Shown piece by piece: positions 34,180 to 44,631 of a stretch of 64,000 nucleotides of DNA. Position numbers and translations under genes: made by a program. The stretch comes from Chara braunii. Taxonomy: Eukaryota > Streptophyta > Charophyceae > Charales > Characeae. The notes beneath the pieces are model-generated. The model was not told the DNA's origin. It did not search any database and saw only the letters and a program-made list of their open reading frames with translations. The stretch is taken from NCBI GenBank assembly GCA_003427395.1, contig BFEA01000054.1, positions 2,811,193-2,875,192 of the forward strand, in the 5' to 3' direction. The first letter of the stretch is position 1. Each line of letters opens with the position of its first letter.

Positions 34180-34800
34180 TTTGTCTTATTTTTGTCATTC
34201 TTCCACAACTATGTAAACCGCTACTTTGGTTTTTGTTCATACTAGCCTTGTTCATGTGTTTTGTCTCTATTTTCTCCAAGTTTTCATCAATCTTCAATTT
34301 CGAAGTAAATCGCAACCACGATTCTTACCCATTTTTAATGTAGTGTGATTAATTTATCTTGTTTTGTCCAAAATCGCGACTTTGATTATTACTCATAGTA
34401 GCCTTATGCATGTATTTTATCTCATTTTTCTCTTCACGTTTTGATCAATTTTCTACCTGAAAGTAAATCACAATTTTGATTTTTACACTTTCTTAGTGTA
34501 GTGTGTTTCATTTCCCTTGTTTTGTCCATTACGATGTAAATTGTTACTTTGTTCTTGCTCAAACTAGCTTTATGCATGTATTTTGTCTAATTTCTCTCCA
34601 AGTTTTTATCAATCTTTCACTTGGAAGTAAATCGTAACTTTTATTCTTGCCTTTTCTAGTGTAGTGTGCTTCAATCTCTCTTATTTTGTCGAAAATTTCA
34701 CTAAATTTTGCTCATAGTAGCCTTGTGCATATATTTTCTCGCTCTTTTTTATATGTTTTGATCAATCTTCCACTTGGAAGTAAATCACAACATTTTTGAA
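34180..34800. repeat. AT-rich tandem repeat, unit about 155-165 bp, about four units
   Basis: The landmark AGTAAATC recurs at 34304, 34462, 34626 and 34779 (spacings 158, 164, 153). Each unit also holds a TTGTTTTGTCC-like start, a TAGCCTT.TGCATGTATTTT block, TTTTGATCAAT and TAGTGTAGTGTG. Units are clearly diverged. Confidence 0.88.
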
Positions 34801-34954
34801 ATTTTGGCGCTTCACCGAAGTTACCACAAATTTACTTAATATAACGCGCGGGTGAACTTAGCAGCGGGTTCGCGATGGGAGGCGAATGTGAACATGTTCA
34901 CCCGAACGCGACCAAGCGCTGAAGACCCTTCGAACGTGAACATAAAAAATAGGA

Positions 34955-35060
34955 AAAATTTGTCTTGCGCCCCTGTATTTTCCATTAATTTGCATTGCGC
35001 CCCTCCGACAACCGATTTACCCTGTCGTGCCCCTCTCACTAGAAGTCAAATTTTCCATAA
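34955..35060. repeat. Left copy of an inverted repeat flanking the gap
   Basis: TTTTCCATTAATTTGCATTG, GCGCCCCTCCGACAACCGAT and TTACCCTGTCGTGCCCCT are present in reverse complement at 36625-36715. Confidence 0.85.
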
Positions 35061-35250
35061 AAACCTGATGTCGTTTGGAGCTCATGTGTTTTTTTAGTGC
35101 CCCTACCAGACCGACATCAAATTTGCATTCCTACCGGATAGCCGTTGGGAAAATTTCAATATGCCCCTACCGGTACCATTGATCTTTTTAGTGTGCCCCT
35201 GTCGCCGTTGGAGGCACTCAGGGGAATTTTTTGTTTTCTCTATCACTCTG

Positions 35251-35261
<11 letters not shown>

Positions 35262-35296
<35 letters not shown>

Positions 35297-35321
35297 GCAC
35301 ACACACCCACACACCCACATC

Positions 35322-35351
<30 letters not shown>
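35262..35351. repeat. (CA)n microsatellite
   Basis: CT repeats run into interrupted CA repeats. Confidence 0.95.
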
Positions 35352-35353
<2 letters not shown>

Positions 35354-35483
35354 TGCACATGCACACATGCACATGTGGCAATGTATATTTCCATGTTATA
35401 GCGGTACATTCATTCGATGTTGCTCATCCTATCGATGGAAGTAGCATGTGTTCAGCCACGAGGTTGGGGCCTTACATGTTCTC

Positions 35484-36300
35484 TCTCTCTCTCTCTCNNN
35501 NNNNNNNNNNNNNNNNNNNNNNNNNNNNNNNNNNNNNNNNNNNNNNNNNNNNNNNNNNNNNNNNNNNNNNNNNNNNNNNNNNNNNNNNNNNNNNNNNNNN
35601 NNNNNNNNNNNNNNNNNNNNNNNNNNNNNNNNNNNNNNNNNNNNNNNNNNNNNNNNNNNNNNNNNNNNNNNNNNNNNNNNNNNNNNNNNNNNNNNNNNNN
35701 NNNNNNNNNNNNNNNNNNNNNNNNNNNNNNNNNNNNNNNNNNNNNNNNNNNNNNNNNNNNNNNNNNNNNNNNNNNNNNNNNNNNNNNNNNNNNNNNNNNN
35801 NNNNNNNNNNNNNNNNNNNNNNNNNNNNNNNNNNNNNNNNNNNNNNNNNNNNNNNNNNNNNNNNNNNNNNNNNNNNNNNNNNNNNNNNNNNNNNNNNNNN
35901 NNNNNNNNNNNNNNNNNNNNNNNNNNNNNNNNNNNNNNNNNNNNNNNNNNNNNNNNNNNNNNNNNNNNNNNNNNNNNNNNNNNNNNNNNNNNNNNNNNNN
36001 NNNNNNNNNNNNNNNNNNNNNNNNNNNNNNNNNNNNNNNNNNNNNNNNNNNNNNNNNNNNNNNNNNNNNNNNNNNNNNNNNNNNNNNNNNNNNNNNNNNN
36101 NNNNNNNNNNNNNNNNNNNNNNNNNNNNNNNNNNNNNNNNNNNNNNNNNNNNNNNNNNNNNNNNNNNNNNNNNNNNNNNNNNNNNNNNNNNNNNNNNNNN
36201 NNNNCACACCCACACACCCACATCCACACACACACCCACACCCACACACACACACACACACACATACACACGAACACACACACGCACACACAAACTCGCA
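35484..36300. other. Assembly gap inside microsatellite
   Basis: CT repeats enter a run of N from 35498 to 36204 and exit in CA/CCA repeats to about 36296. Any open frame crossing it is an artefact. Confidence 0.98.
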
Positions 36301-36624
36301 GGGAAGAGAATGACATGAACACAGAGCAGAGGAACAACGACGAGCGAAAATGAAGTGGGCGGCTGACACTCACCTTGCGACGGGGAGTGAAAACGAAGAG
36401 GACAGGAGGTTGGCCTTAACTGCGCGTCAACAATGGGGTTCAAAATTGAATTCAAGTTTCCAACGCCTCACTGCTACAGGGGCAGCACAGGAAGATGGGT
36501 GGCTCTTACAAGGGCATACGGCGCTGAGCTCGATGGAATGGGTCAGACAGCACAGTTGAGGGAGGGCATTCTGGAAAGTTGCACCCACTACGGACAGGGG
36601 CCTGCCGAAAAAGATTTTTAGGCC

Positions 36625-36715
36625 TAGGGGCGCGACAGGGTAAATCAGCTGTCGGAGGGGCGCAACGCAAATTAATGGAAAATATAGGGATGCCAGACAA
36701 ATTTTCCCTGAAAAA
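36625..36715. repeat. Right copy of the inverted repeat flanking the gap
   Basis: Reverse complement of 34955-35060: GGGGCGCGACAGGGTAAATC and CGCAAATTAATGGAAAATAT are readable. Confidence 0.85.
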
Positions 36716-37310
36716 TATTTATAAAAAAAAAAATCTCAAAAAAATCTCAAAAAATTTAAAAATATATGTTATATAAAATAACAATAGAAGCAACATTTGC
36801 CATGAGTCATGTTTAAATTCGTAGCCAATCATGAGTTAAAATTAAAAACCTAGGAAGTTTTTCATGCCCGGCCGTGCACCTGAACGTGCAAAAAAATAAA
36901 AAATAAAAAAATAAATTATTTTTTCTTTGCCCCTCTGCGCTCTCCCAGAGGACCCCAAATCCGGGCTCATTTCATTTTTTGAGAGTTGGCTGTCAAGGGG
37001 GGCAAAGGGGGCTACAAATTGTTTTTACAGGTCTAAGAGGTTGAACGGGGGTACTGAGGTACTCCAGTGTGATTTTGTTATTTTCTCTTTTTATCTCCGA
37101 TTCCGTGAGGAATTCTGATGTGCCCCTCAGCCAAACGTTGTTTGCATTGCAATTCTACACAACATATGTTTTTTTTCTGGAATTTTTTGACTTTCGTTTT
37201 TTTTTTTTGTTTTTGTTTTTTGAGCGCTGGGACTGCCCGGAACCCTGCCTGGGCGGGCACCCGGGCGTGTATCCGGGCACAAGTTGGGTGCCCGGGCGCG
37301 CCGAAAAACA
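36716..37310. other. AT-rich spacer
   Basis: A/T tracts, then a CCCGGGC-rich patch at 37240-37300 (GGGCACCCGGGCGTGTATCC). No gene. Confidence 0.4.
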
Positions 37311-37455
37311 ACCTAGCAGTGTTGGGTTCCTCAACGCCTGAATCTAGATGTGTTCTTGGAGATGTGCCCTTAAGGACACTCAATATCATTTCTGAACATC
37401 TTGACATACACGTCCCGATTCAGGCGTTAGACTCAAGGCTGCTAGTGGGACTTGG
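37311..37455. mobile_element. Short inverted-repeat element, MITE family 1, copy a
   Basis: CTAGCAG...CAACGCCTGAATCTAGATGT on the left pairs with CGTCCCGATTCAGGCGTTAG and CTGCTAGTGGGACTTGG on the right. Confidence 0.65.
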
Positions 37456-37560
37456 CTGCAGGGGTAGTCATTCTCCCCTTGGAGCTGGCTGTAATACAAG
37501 CAAAACGGGAGGAGGACCCACCACCCAACCAGCAATATGAATGAGACGAGGACCCACCAC

Positions 37561-37680
<120 letters not shown>

Positions 37681-38229
37681 ACCACTTCGTATGTTTTCTC
37701 CACCACCTTCGCCCGAACATAACGGCCCATAATCGCAGACGCATGCAAACGTTATTCCGGTCCAGGTACAGTCACTGGGCTGCAACATTGTGTTCAGCTA
37801 TTCCTCCTGTGATCATTGACTGGCTTCTGCCACACAGCGGTTCATGATTCAGAGTCGATCAGTCGTCGCCTCCACGTCTCATCTAGCATACTCATCGAAA
37901 ATGACTACGTGTTCTTGTATTTAAGGGAAAAAAATAATAATAATAAAAAAAAAATGACCACGCTTTGTATTCGGGTGAAGACGGTCATCGGAACACCGTC
38001 CGATGACCGTGGTCAACCGCACAATTTATTTTTATTTTTATTTTTTTTTTGGGAGAAAACCCTGGACGATGGCATCACGCGGCTGATTGATAGCTCTGTC
38101 CCTCAGAGACTCGCAGATTCATCCATCATTGCATCTGGCTCCTCTACTCGATACTGGACAAGTATTTCGACTGTTGTGGCATACTACGCATCCACACGGG
38201 CCTGCAAGGACCGACCAAACAAGGAAAGT

Positions 38230-38370
38230 AAGGGCCCTACAGGCCCTGTGTCATTTTCAGCCTGAAAGCCTGAAAACAAGGGCCTACAGGCCCTGTGTCG
38301 TTTCAGCCTGAAAGCCTGAAAACGAGGGCCTACAGGCCTTGCATCGTTTCAGCCTAAAATCCTGAAAACG
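38230..38370 (+). promoter_or_regulatory. U3 tandem repeat, about 48 bp x 3
   Basis: AGGGCCTACAGGCCCTGTGT followed by GTTTCAGCCTGAAAGCCTGA recurs at about 38230, 38279 and 38325. Tandem palindromic units upstream of the TATA box in an LTR are a common enhancer arrangement; the function is inferred. Copy 2 has related CAGGCCCTGGGCG repeats at 46775-46840. Confidence 0.6.
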
Positions 38371-38542
38371 AGGGTCATTTTTAGGCCCTCATAAAGTCGA
38401 CCTGCCCTGTAGGCACCAGACCAGGGTTTTTAGCACAGGCCATTTTTGGCCTGTTTTCAAGACAACCTTTGTTTGAACTTCAACACCGGCGTCTGGCACA
38501 TTTTGGCATTGGCAAGAGCACCCTCTTGGACGGGCCAGCACT

Positions 38543-38549
38543 ATATAAG
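38543..38549 (+). promoter_or_regulatory. TATA box of LTR copy 1
   Basis: ACTATATAAGAC, about 370 bp after the LTR start, aligned with ACTACATATAGC at about 46949 in copy 2. Confidence 0.65.
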
Positions 38550-38909
38550 ACTGACCCGCCCTGCAGGCTGCAGGCAGTCAGGAGACAGTCACGAGGTAGT
38601 TCCTAGGAACTTCCCAGGCACCTCACGTGCAGGAGACAGAAGGCAGAAGTAGTCTTCAGGATTCGGCAGCAGCACTCTGGAGGAGCGCTGCAGGAGTAGC
38701 TTTAGCGCTAGCAGTAGTCTTCAGCGCTGGGCGCTAGTAGCTGTAGTGGTAGTCTTCAGCGCTGGGGGCTGGTAGGAGTAGAGTAGTGTTGGAGAGAGAG
38801 ATGGCTGGCGGAGGCCAGGGAGACTTACCTGTGGCGCCATAGCTCCAGCTTCACCTTCGAGGTACCTGCATCAAGGCGCCAACTTCACAGGTTAGTACCG
38901 GACACACAC

Positions 38910-38931
38910 AGAGAGAGAGAGAGAGAGAGAN

Positions 38932-38974
<43 letters not shown>
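38910..38974. repeat. (GA)n microsatellite within the LTR leader
   Basis: GA repeat with a single N at 38931. The equivalent position in LTR copy 2 is also a GA repeat, broken by a gap. Confidence 0.97.
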
Positions 38975-38979
<5 letters not shown>

Positions 38980-39313
38980 CTTCTTCCTCTTCTAAGTTCA
39001 CCATCTCTTCTTCACCCTCTTGCTACCTGACTTCTCAGTATCTGCGGACTACGAGAGAGAGAGAGAGAGTTGTGACTTTGGTACTTGAGACTCGACATTG
39101 GGATTCAGACATTTGACGAGGGATTATTTGGGGCCTGTGCCGAAGACTTGGTGTTGACTACATTCCCATCTTCCCCTCTTCTTCGTCTAATCCCTCTTCT
39201 TCGTCTTGTATGGTTGGGGACTGGCGCATTCTTCCTGTGTGAGCGCCAGGCCCCTTCACACCATGGAATGATGATGAGGTGTGTTTGGGGCTGCATTGCC
39301 AGATCGATTGTTC

Positions 39314-39412
39314 GGGGGCAAGGTCCCACTTGCACGGATTAGGAGATTTCGGCCGTCGATCTGGGCTATCTACGGTCTCTATCTCTTAATTCGTGCAAGT
39401 GGGACCTAGCCG
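39314..39412. mobile_element. Inverted-repeat element, MITE family 1, copy b, inside LTR copy 1
   Basis: GGGGGCAAGGTCCCACTTGC on the left and GCAAGTGGGACCTAGCC on the right are inverted copies. The same region in LTR copy 2 (about 47790-47812) lacks it, so an empty site is visible. Confidence 0.78.
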
Positions 39413-39528
39413 CGGATCATTGGTATCTAAGTCTTCCGCTACGCTATCTTGTACTTTGTGAGAGAGGTCGGTTCTTGTTCTGGTCTGCACCTTCACGGTA
39501 TGCAACAAAAAAAAAAAGGTATGCAACA

Positions 39529-40005
39529 ACTGCAGTATCGACCCGGTACATTCCGACTGGTCGACCATTGTGAACGGATAGGGACCATCGACAGGTCCAG
39601 ATACATTTAGAGTGCTGTGCCGTGGAGCGAGGCCCAATCTCTCTCCCCCTCTACGCGACTGAGAAGACGACCGCATTGGGACTTCCACGGAAGTACGTGG
39701 CCGCAATCGCCGCCAGATTCAGTTCCAAAGTGCTGAAGATGGGTAATCGACTGACCAAAACTATCAGCCGTAAGACTCGCTTTCTGGGATAACGCTCTTC
39801 GTTTACCTGTGCAGATGGGAAAAAAAAGTAAAAAAAAAAAAAGTAAAAGTAAAATCACGTCTGTAGCAACGCGAGGTTCTGTGTTTTTATTTTTTTTATT
39901 TTTTTTTAAGCTCCGCAAGGCTTGTTGAGGGTACGTCATGCAGTATGATGAAAGCACTCCACAGGGAAGACTGAGCGCCCGCCAGTGGGACTGAACGCCC
40001 GCTGG
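39529..40005. other. Spacer
   Basis: An A/T homopolymer patch at 39820-39910 and a GAACGCCCGC / GAGCGCCCGC direct repeat near 39971-40001. No gene. Confidence 0.4.
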
Positions 40006-40183
40006 TGGTGAGGTCCCACTAGTGTAGTAGCAAGGGAGGATCGGATTTTAACTCTGAATCTGGATACGATTGTTGGACAGGTGCATAAAATGGCTACTGA
40101 TCAGTTTCTCTGCATCTCTGGGTGAAACCCGTCCAGATTCAGGCAGTCAGTCCAATCCTCTTTGCTAGGGGGACCTTGCCCCC
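40006..40183. mobile_element. MITE family 1, copy c
   Basis: Left GGTGAGGTCCCACTAG... CTGAATCTGGA, right TCCAGATTCAGG... TCCTCTTTGCTAGGGGGACC. Confidence 0.7.
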
Positions 40184-40223
40184 GGGTGTTTGGTCTTCCT
40201 TTCGAGAAGATTTCAACGTGGTC

Positions 40224-40376
40224 CAGCAAAGAGGATTTAATTTTGGGTGAAGATCCAGATCCTGAATCTGGATTTGTATTACGCAGAGATGCAGAAAAGC
40301 AGATCAATCACGATCTTCCGCACCTGTCCACAAAAACGTCCAGCTTCAGGCGTTAAATCCAAGCTTCGTTAGAGCA
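40224..40376. mobile_element. MITE family 1, copy d
   Basis: Left AGCAAAGAGGATTTAATTTT and CCTGAATCTGGA, right CGTCCAGCTTCAGGCGTTAA. Outer ends decayed. Confidence 0.6.
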
Positions 40377-40383
40377 GCCTGAG

Positions 40384-40482
40384 GTCTTCCCCCAACACAA
40401 CGCACCCTCATCAGGAATGCATACAAGCAATCTTTCCGGTCCGATACAGCACAATGAGGATGCATTGTGTTCGGGTGAAGAC
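40384..40482. mobile_element. MITE family 2, degenerate copy a
   Basis: GTCTTCCCCCAACACAACGC at the left and ATTGTGTTCGGGTGAAGAC at the right are inverted copies. Confidence 0.65.
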
Positions 40483-40633
40483 ACTCTAGCTGTATCTAGG
40501 CTCACAGATGACCCAGATACACCTAGTAGATTGACCGTGCGTTCTGCTCGGGGGGAGAGAGCCGGTGCCTGGTCAACGCTGACAGGAGGCGCTGAGCTTG
40601 TAATCGATCGGGAGCAGCAATGGTAACAGACTA

Positions 40634-40711
40634 CCGCCTTCCCCCAAACACAACGCACCCTCATTTTGGCTGCACCTGACCGGAAAGCGCGTTGTGTTCG
40701 GGGGAAGACGG
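40634..40711. mobile_element. MITE family 2, copy b, TA target site
   Basis: CCGCCTTCCCCCAAACACAA and GTTGTGTTCGGGGGAAGACGG are inverted copies flanked by TA on both sides (40632, 40712). TA duplication and short size fit a Tc1/mariner/pogo-type non-autonomous element. Confidence 0.78.
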
Positions 40712-40769
40712 TAGCAGTAAGGTTGTTTTTTTTTCTTTTTCTTTTTTGTCCGCTCAAAATTGCATTTTC

Positions 40770-40944
40770 GGGGGTGAGGTCCCACTACCAGTAGCAAAGA
40801 GGGTTGGATAAATACCCTGAATCCGGACGTGTTTTACACAGAGATGCGGAAAAGCAGTTCAATCTCGACATTCTGCACCTTTCCACAAACAAGTCCAGAT
40901 TCAGGTGTTCAATCCAATCCTCTTTGCTGGTGGGAGCTCGCCCC
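40770..40944. mobile_element. MITE family 1, copy e
   Basis: GGGGGTGAGGTCCCAC and AGCAAAGAGGGTTGGAT on the left against ATCCTCTTTGCTGGTGGGAG and CTCGCCCC on the right. Inner CCTGAATCCGGACGTG pairs with AAGTCCAGATTCAGG. Confidence 0.8.
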
Positions 40945-41056
40945 GGAGAATTTCTCGTTCTCGATTTATGCGTCTCCTCCTTGCGCGGGTGCCAGGGCGA
41001 TCTTCTTGAAATTGTATTTTTAATTTTTTATTAACAGGGCCCAGTGCCCAGCGCTT

Positions 41057-41338
41057 GGGCCAAGTCCCACTACCGTCTTTCCCCGAACATAACGCACCCT
41101 AAAAATGAATGTATACAAGCTATATTTCTGGCCAGATACAGCCAAAAATAAGGGTGCGTTATGTTCGGGGGAAGACGGTAGCGAGTCTAGCGACGTTGAG
41201 TTTCCACAACGACTGAATCTGGACGTGTTTGTGGAGACGTGCCAAAATCGCGATGAGTTTCCTCAACCGCACATAGCCACAAACACGTCCAGATTCAGGC
41301 GTAGAGGAAATTCAGCGCCGTTGGCGGGACTTGGCCCC
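41057..41338. mobile_element. MITE family 1, copy f, carrying a nested family 2 element
   Basis: The outer GGGCCAAGTCCCAC at 41057 and GCGGGACTTGGCCC at 41325 are inverted copies. The inner GACTGAATCTGGACGTGTTT pairs with AAACACGTCCAGATTCAGGC. The left arm is split by the family 2 copy at 41073-41178. Confidence 0.8.
41073..41178. mobile_element. MITE family 2, copy c, nested in family 1
   Basis: CCGTCTTTCCCCGAACATAA and GTTATGTTCGGGGGAAGACGG inverted ends with TA on each side (41071, 41179). About 28-bp terminal repeats. Confidence 0.85.
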
Positions 41339-41666
41339 AGATTACATCAACAGTTACTGTAGCGGTTGGCGTACTCAATTACCACCCACTAGAGAGAGAG
41401 AGGGAAAAAAAAAAAAAAAAAAAAAAAAGCGGGAAATCGACAAGTCTGTCAAGCGGAATTATGGCGTTCCCTTTTGAAATTTGAAATGCAAAGTGGAATT
41501 CGCACCCACACAAAAAAAGAAAAAGAGAAAACGAAGGTAGAATGTCGGTCCAGCCGTGGAATGAGGGTGGTGGTGGTGGTCCCAGAGCGAGGCCTCACTG
41601 ACCAGCCATCCCCTTCCCTTCTTCTAAGTCCTTGTAATTCCGTGTTCTTCGCGCATGCAAGCGCGC

Positions 41667-41673
41667 TATAAAT
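41667..41673 (+). promoter_or_regulatory. TATA box of gypsy LTR copy B
   Basis: GCGCGCTATAAATTTCGGCT is nearly identical to the copy C site. Confidence 0.65.
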
Positions 41674-42679
41674 TTCGGCTGCGAGATTAGTTTTCTCTCT
41701 TAACCAGCTGTTGGAAGCTCGGGGTTGCGCGATCAGGAAGGGTCGGCACACGAGCGAAGTAAGAGGTGAGTAGAGCAGGAGTCGGGCGACCCGACGAGCT
41801 GGTGCCGAACGCGCGGGGTTGACACGGGCCACGACGGACTGTGGGCGCGGGCGAACCTGACGGGTGCGGGAGGACTAAGCGGGGTGACGGCTTCGTGGGT
41901 TGGTGCGCGACGACGGACTGTCCGCATCGGAGAGGAAGAGAGAGAGGAAGAGAGAGTTGAGGTCGATGGATGCGGAGTTGCTGTTTCTTTCGTCTCTTCT
42001 CCCCCCCGCCTCGTGTATATAAGTTTTGAATACGGCTCAGGGCAATCCGCCCGTTTTGTTTTCCCTTTTTGTGTTTCGAGACCCGGACTTGGATTTTTGT
42101 GCTCGCATTTGTCTTTGCGATTTCCATGGAGGCCGAGTTTCGATTGTTTGTGATCTCTGTCCTTGCCCATGAGGCATTGCGTGTATGATTACTGCGGATG
42201 CGAATGTATGGAGGCTATGCTTGCTTGTTTGCCTTTTACGGGAAATCTCTTGTCTTTTCTTTTGTCCGTCGTGTTCTATGCACCCGCGCATAGACTAGAA
42301 ATTTTGCGCAATTGATGATTCTGTCCGGGTGCTTCCTTGTCTTTGGATCGAGCCGTTTCGTGATCATTGCATCTTGCAGAACTCAAGACCTCACGAAGTG
42401 ATTAGGCGGTCGGGCCCCGGGCTCGGTGAACGCCGCTCGAGGACACGTGTAGAACGCGATCGGAGATTGCGCACTTACACGTATCCTCGGGCGTCGACTC
42501 ATCGGGGCCCTCAATCTGTCCGAGTGAGAGTGGCCGATTTGAAATCTGCAACGGTGCAATCGTCCCGCATGAGCACGTGTAAGTCCGACGCCATTCGCAC
42601 GGCCTGCACGTGCTCGCACGCGGCGACCGCGATCGCCGCGAACCCGTCCTTAGGCAGCCCATAATACCGCAATGACATG

Positions 42680-43060
42680 ATGACGCGATCTTGGAACTCT
42701 GACTCATCCCACGACCCGGATTATTTCACCCCGTGGATAAACGAAATCTTGAGGCAGCGATACCCCTGCCACACTGAGAATCGACTGTCCTCGGGAATTC
42801 CACTGCGCCACCTCTAGCGACCCCTGGTGCTCTGATTTCCCTTCTCCCGATCATACCTACTACTTTATCCACCTGGGATTTGTCGTCATTACTACCAGTT
42901 TCCCTCCCTTTCGCCTTCTTCTTCCATATCATCAACTCAGCGTCGTTCCGTGGCCGGCCATAGCCCCCTACTGGCCCAGCACACCCTGCGAAAATTGCCG
43001 ACGACGCGGCGATCAGAGAACCCCGGAGTTTAGAAGGCCTAACCCGCACGCACGACGATC
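42680..43060 (+). pseudogene. LTR-encoded ORF, copy B, frameshifted
   Basis: Begins MTRSWNSDSSHDPDYFTPWI, as in copy C. It then shifts frame near 42790 and continues as HTYYFIHLGFVVITTSFPPF, APYWPSTPCENCRR. A short loss relative to copy C breaks the frame. Confidence 0.75.
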
Positions 43061-43388
43061 AGCGCCACGTGGCAACTCCCGACAGACGGACCCATCGGAA
43101 CCCCACCTACCCTGAAGGGACCAACCCCCGAACCACCGTCCCCGAAACCAATGGCTCGCTCGGTCTTGAGCGAACCACACGTACCATCTGCCTTGTAACC
43201 CGAAGGCGCCCTTTTCGCCAAATTGCACTTGTGCCCCCGAAAGACCCTGTCAGGCTGTCACAGGAGATCTCAGTTCTGACCTGGGACTCCACTTTCCCAA
43301 AAATCCTTGGCACACCCCTTTTCGCACTTCCAGGCCCACATCCCACTCCGATCAGGAAGTCGCACTGGGCGTGAGGTTGGGCGTCACA

Positions 43389-44300
43389 GCACAACGGCAA
43401 GGCTGTGTAGATGTTGGGTATTTAGTCTCAAGAGAAGGCGAAAGACTGGCCTTGAAAAAGGCTTGAAATATTGGCTAGCCCTACCAGTTGGTCCCGTTCC
43501 GGACAGTCAGATCCCGACCACCCACCCATAGACAGCACAGACCACACCAATCGACCATCATGATTCCAGAAATGAGCCAGACGACAGAACAGAGGGAACA
43601 ATCTGAACCAAAAAATGGAGGACACTGCAGACCCTCCAAAGCTCATATACACAAAGTTTTGACCCCACGCAAGCCTAAATGTCAGGAGAGGAACCCTAAT
43701 TCCCCCACTCGAGACCAAGAACAAACCCTGCCCCCCTTCCCCAACCCCCCACCCCCTCAATACCGATTCAAGACGTTACTGCATCTAGTACCCCTCCCCC
43801 ACCCCCCCCAAAGAACCCGCCCATATCTTGGAGTAAATTTGAAGAGACTATTCTCTCACCTCCCACACAAAGCAGTCTGGTGGAGCCCGACCGCAGGTCC
43901 ACAGCAATCTACCCCAGGGACCTCATTAGAAGGGGTATTGACACTTGGCATTACTTGCAGTCTCTTGCAGATACCCAGATTGGGCCAGGTATTTACTACC
44001 ATCCCGAACTTAAACTCATAATTAATACAGGCCATGCAAGCGCTAGAAGCACGAACACAATGCTCTCTTCAGGAGCGAGCTATCGACTTCACAGCTTGGC
44101 AAGCAAACACAGACAGAGCAACCACTATCAGTTCCACGTAGGACAATACCCCCCCTCAGGCCAAGGCCCAAGGGGCATGTTAGGGAGCACAGCTGCTCGG
44201 TTCGTTTTTGCCCAACCAGCACCGCTGTTAATCGCAAAGCTTACGGCAGAATGCAAAAAAAAAGGATGGACAGGAGAGAGAGGAGAGTTGGTAAGCTGAT
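43389..44300 (+). other. Unrecognised coding-like region
   Basis: A Pro-rich open stretch (43488-44021), then a frame open from about 43780 to 44299 with SWSKFEETILSPPTQSSLVE, YPRDLIRRGIDTWHYLQSLA and QIGPGIYYHPELKLIINTGH. No known motif. Pro-rich plus globular composition would suit a retroelement ORF1/gag fragment, but no RT lies nearby. Confidence 0.35.
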
Positions 44301-44374
44301 GATGCAAGAGGGAACTCCTTCCGAGAGGGTGCTGTCAATACCTCATGGTCACAGATAGAAATAAGGGTCTTCCT

Positions 44375-44401
44375 TCCTAGGGTTTAGGGTTTAGGGTTTT
44401 A
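44375..44401. repeat. Interstitial telomere-like repeat
   Basis: TAGGGTTTAGGGTTTAGGGT, plant-type TTTAGGG, about three units. Shorter relatives at 18097 and 26780. Confidence 0.75.
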
Positions 44402-44599
44402 GCAGAGTCTGCCACGGCAAGACTTTGAGTAGGACTCCTCGGGGCTTACGTAGTATTATGGTTGATTAATTTCGTGGAAAATGGCTAGAGGTGGGGGGGA
44501 GGGGGTGGTCTGATTTTTTCTCCAATAAAAAACATAAAAGGTGGGTCTCAGAGAGAGATGGAAATTCAGAAAAGGTGGGTCAATAGTAAACCACAACCA

Positions 44600-44631
<32 letters not shown>

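Larger units (their letters stand above)
38175..39528 (+). repeat. LTR of a second LTR-retroelement family, copy 1
   Basis: Starts TGTGGCATACTACGCATCC and ends GGTATGCAACA (repeated at 39498 and 39518), so the ends are near-inverted (TGTGGCAT / ATGCAACA). Shared with copy 2 at 46625: TATA region, GA-repeat leader, GCGCCAGGCCCCTTCACACC-like block, GGTCGGTTCTTGTTCTGGTC near the end. A MITE sits inside at 39314-39412. The element body is not recognised next to it. Confidence 0.75.
41600..43388 (+). repeat. Gypsy copy B, LTR-only remnant
   Basis: Collinear with the copy C LTR from the AAGTC.TTG.TAATTCCGTG block (about 41625) through TATAAAT at 41667, GGTGAGTAGAG, GCCGAACGCGCGGGGTTGAC and the MTRSW ORF, to GCGTGAGGTTGG at 43380. 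That is within bases of where the LTR gives way to the primer-binding site in A and C. The 5' part of U3 is missing. No gag follows. Confidence 0.75.

Noticed and set aside
35161-36455. Long open frames across the N gap
   Set aside because: They consist of CA/CT repeat translation and undefined residues; no gene.
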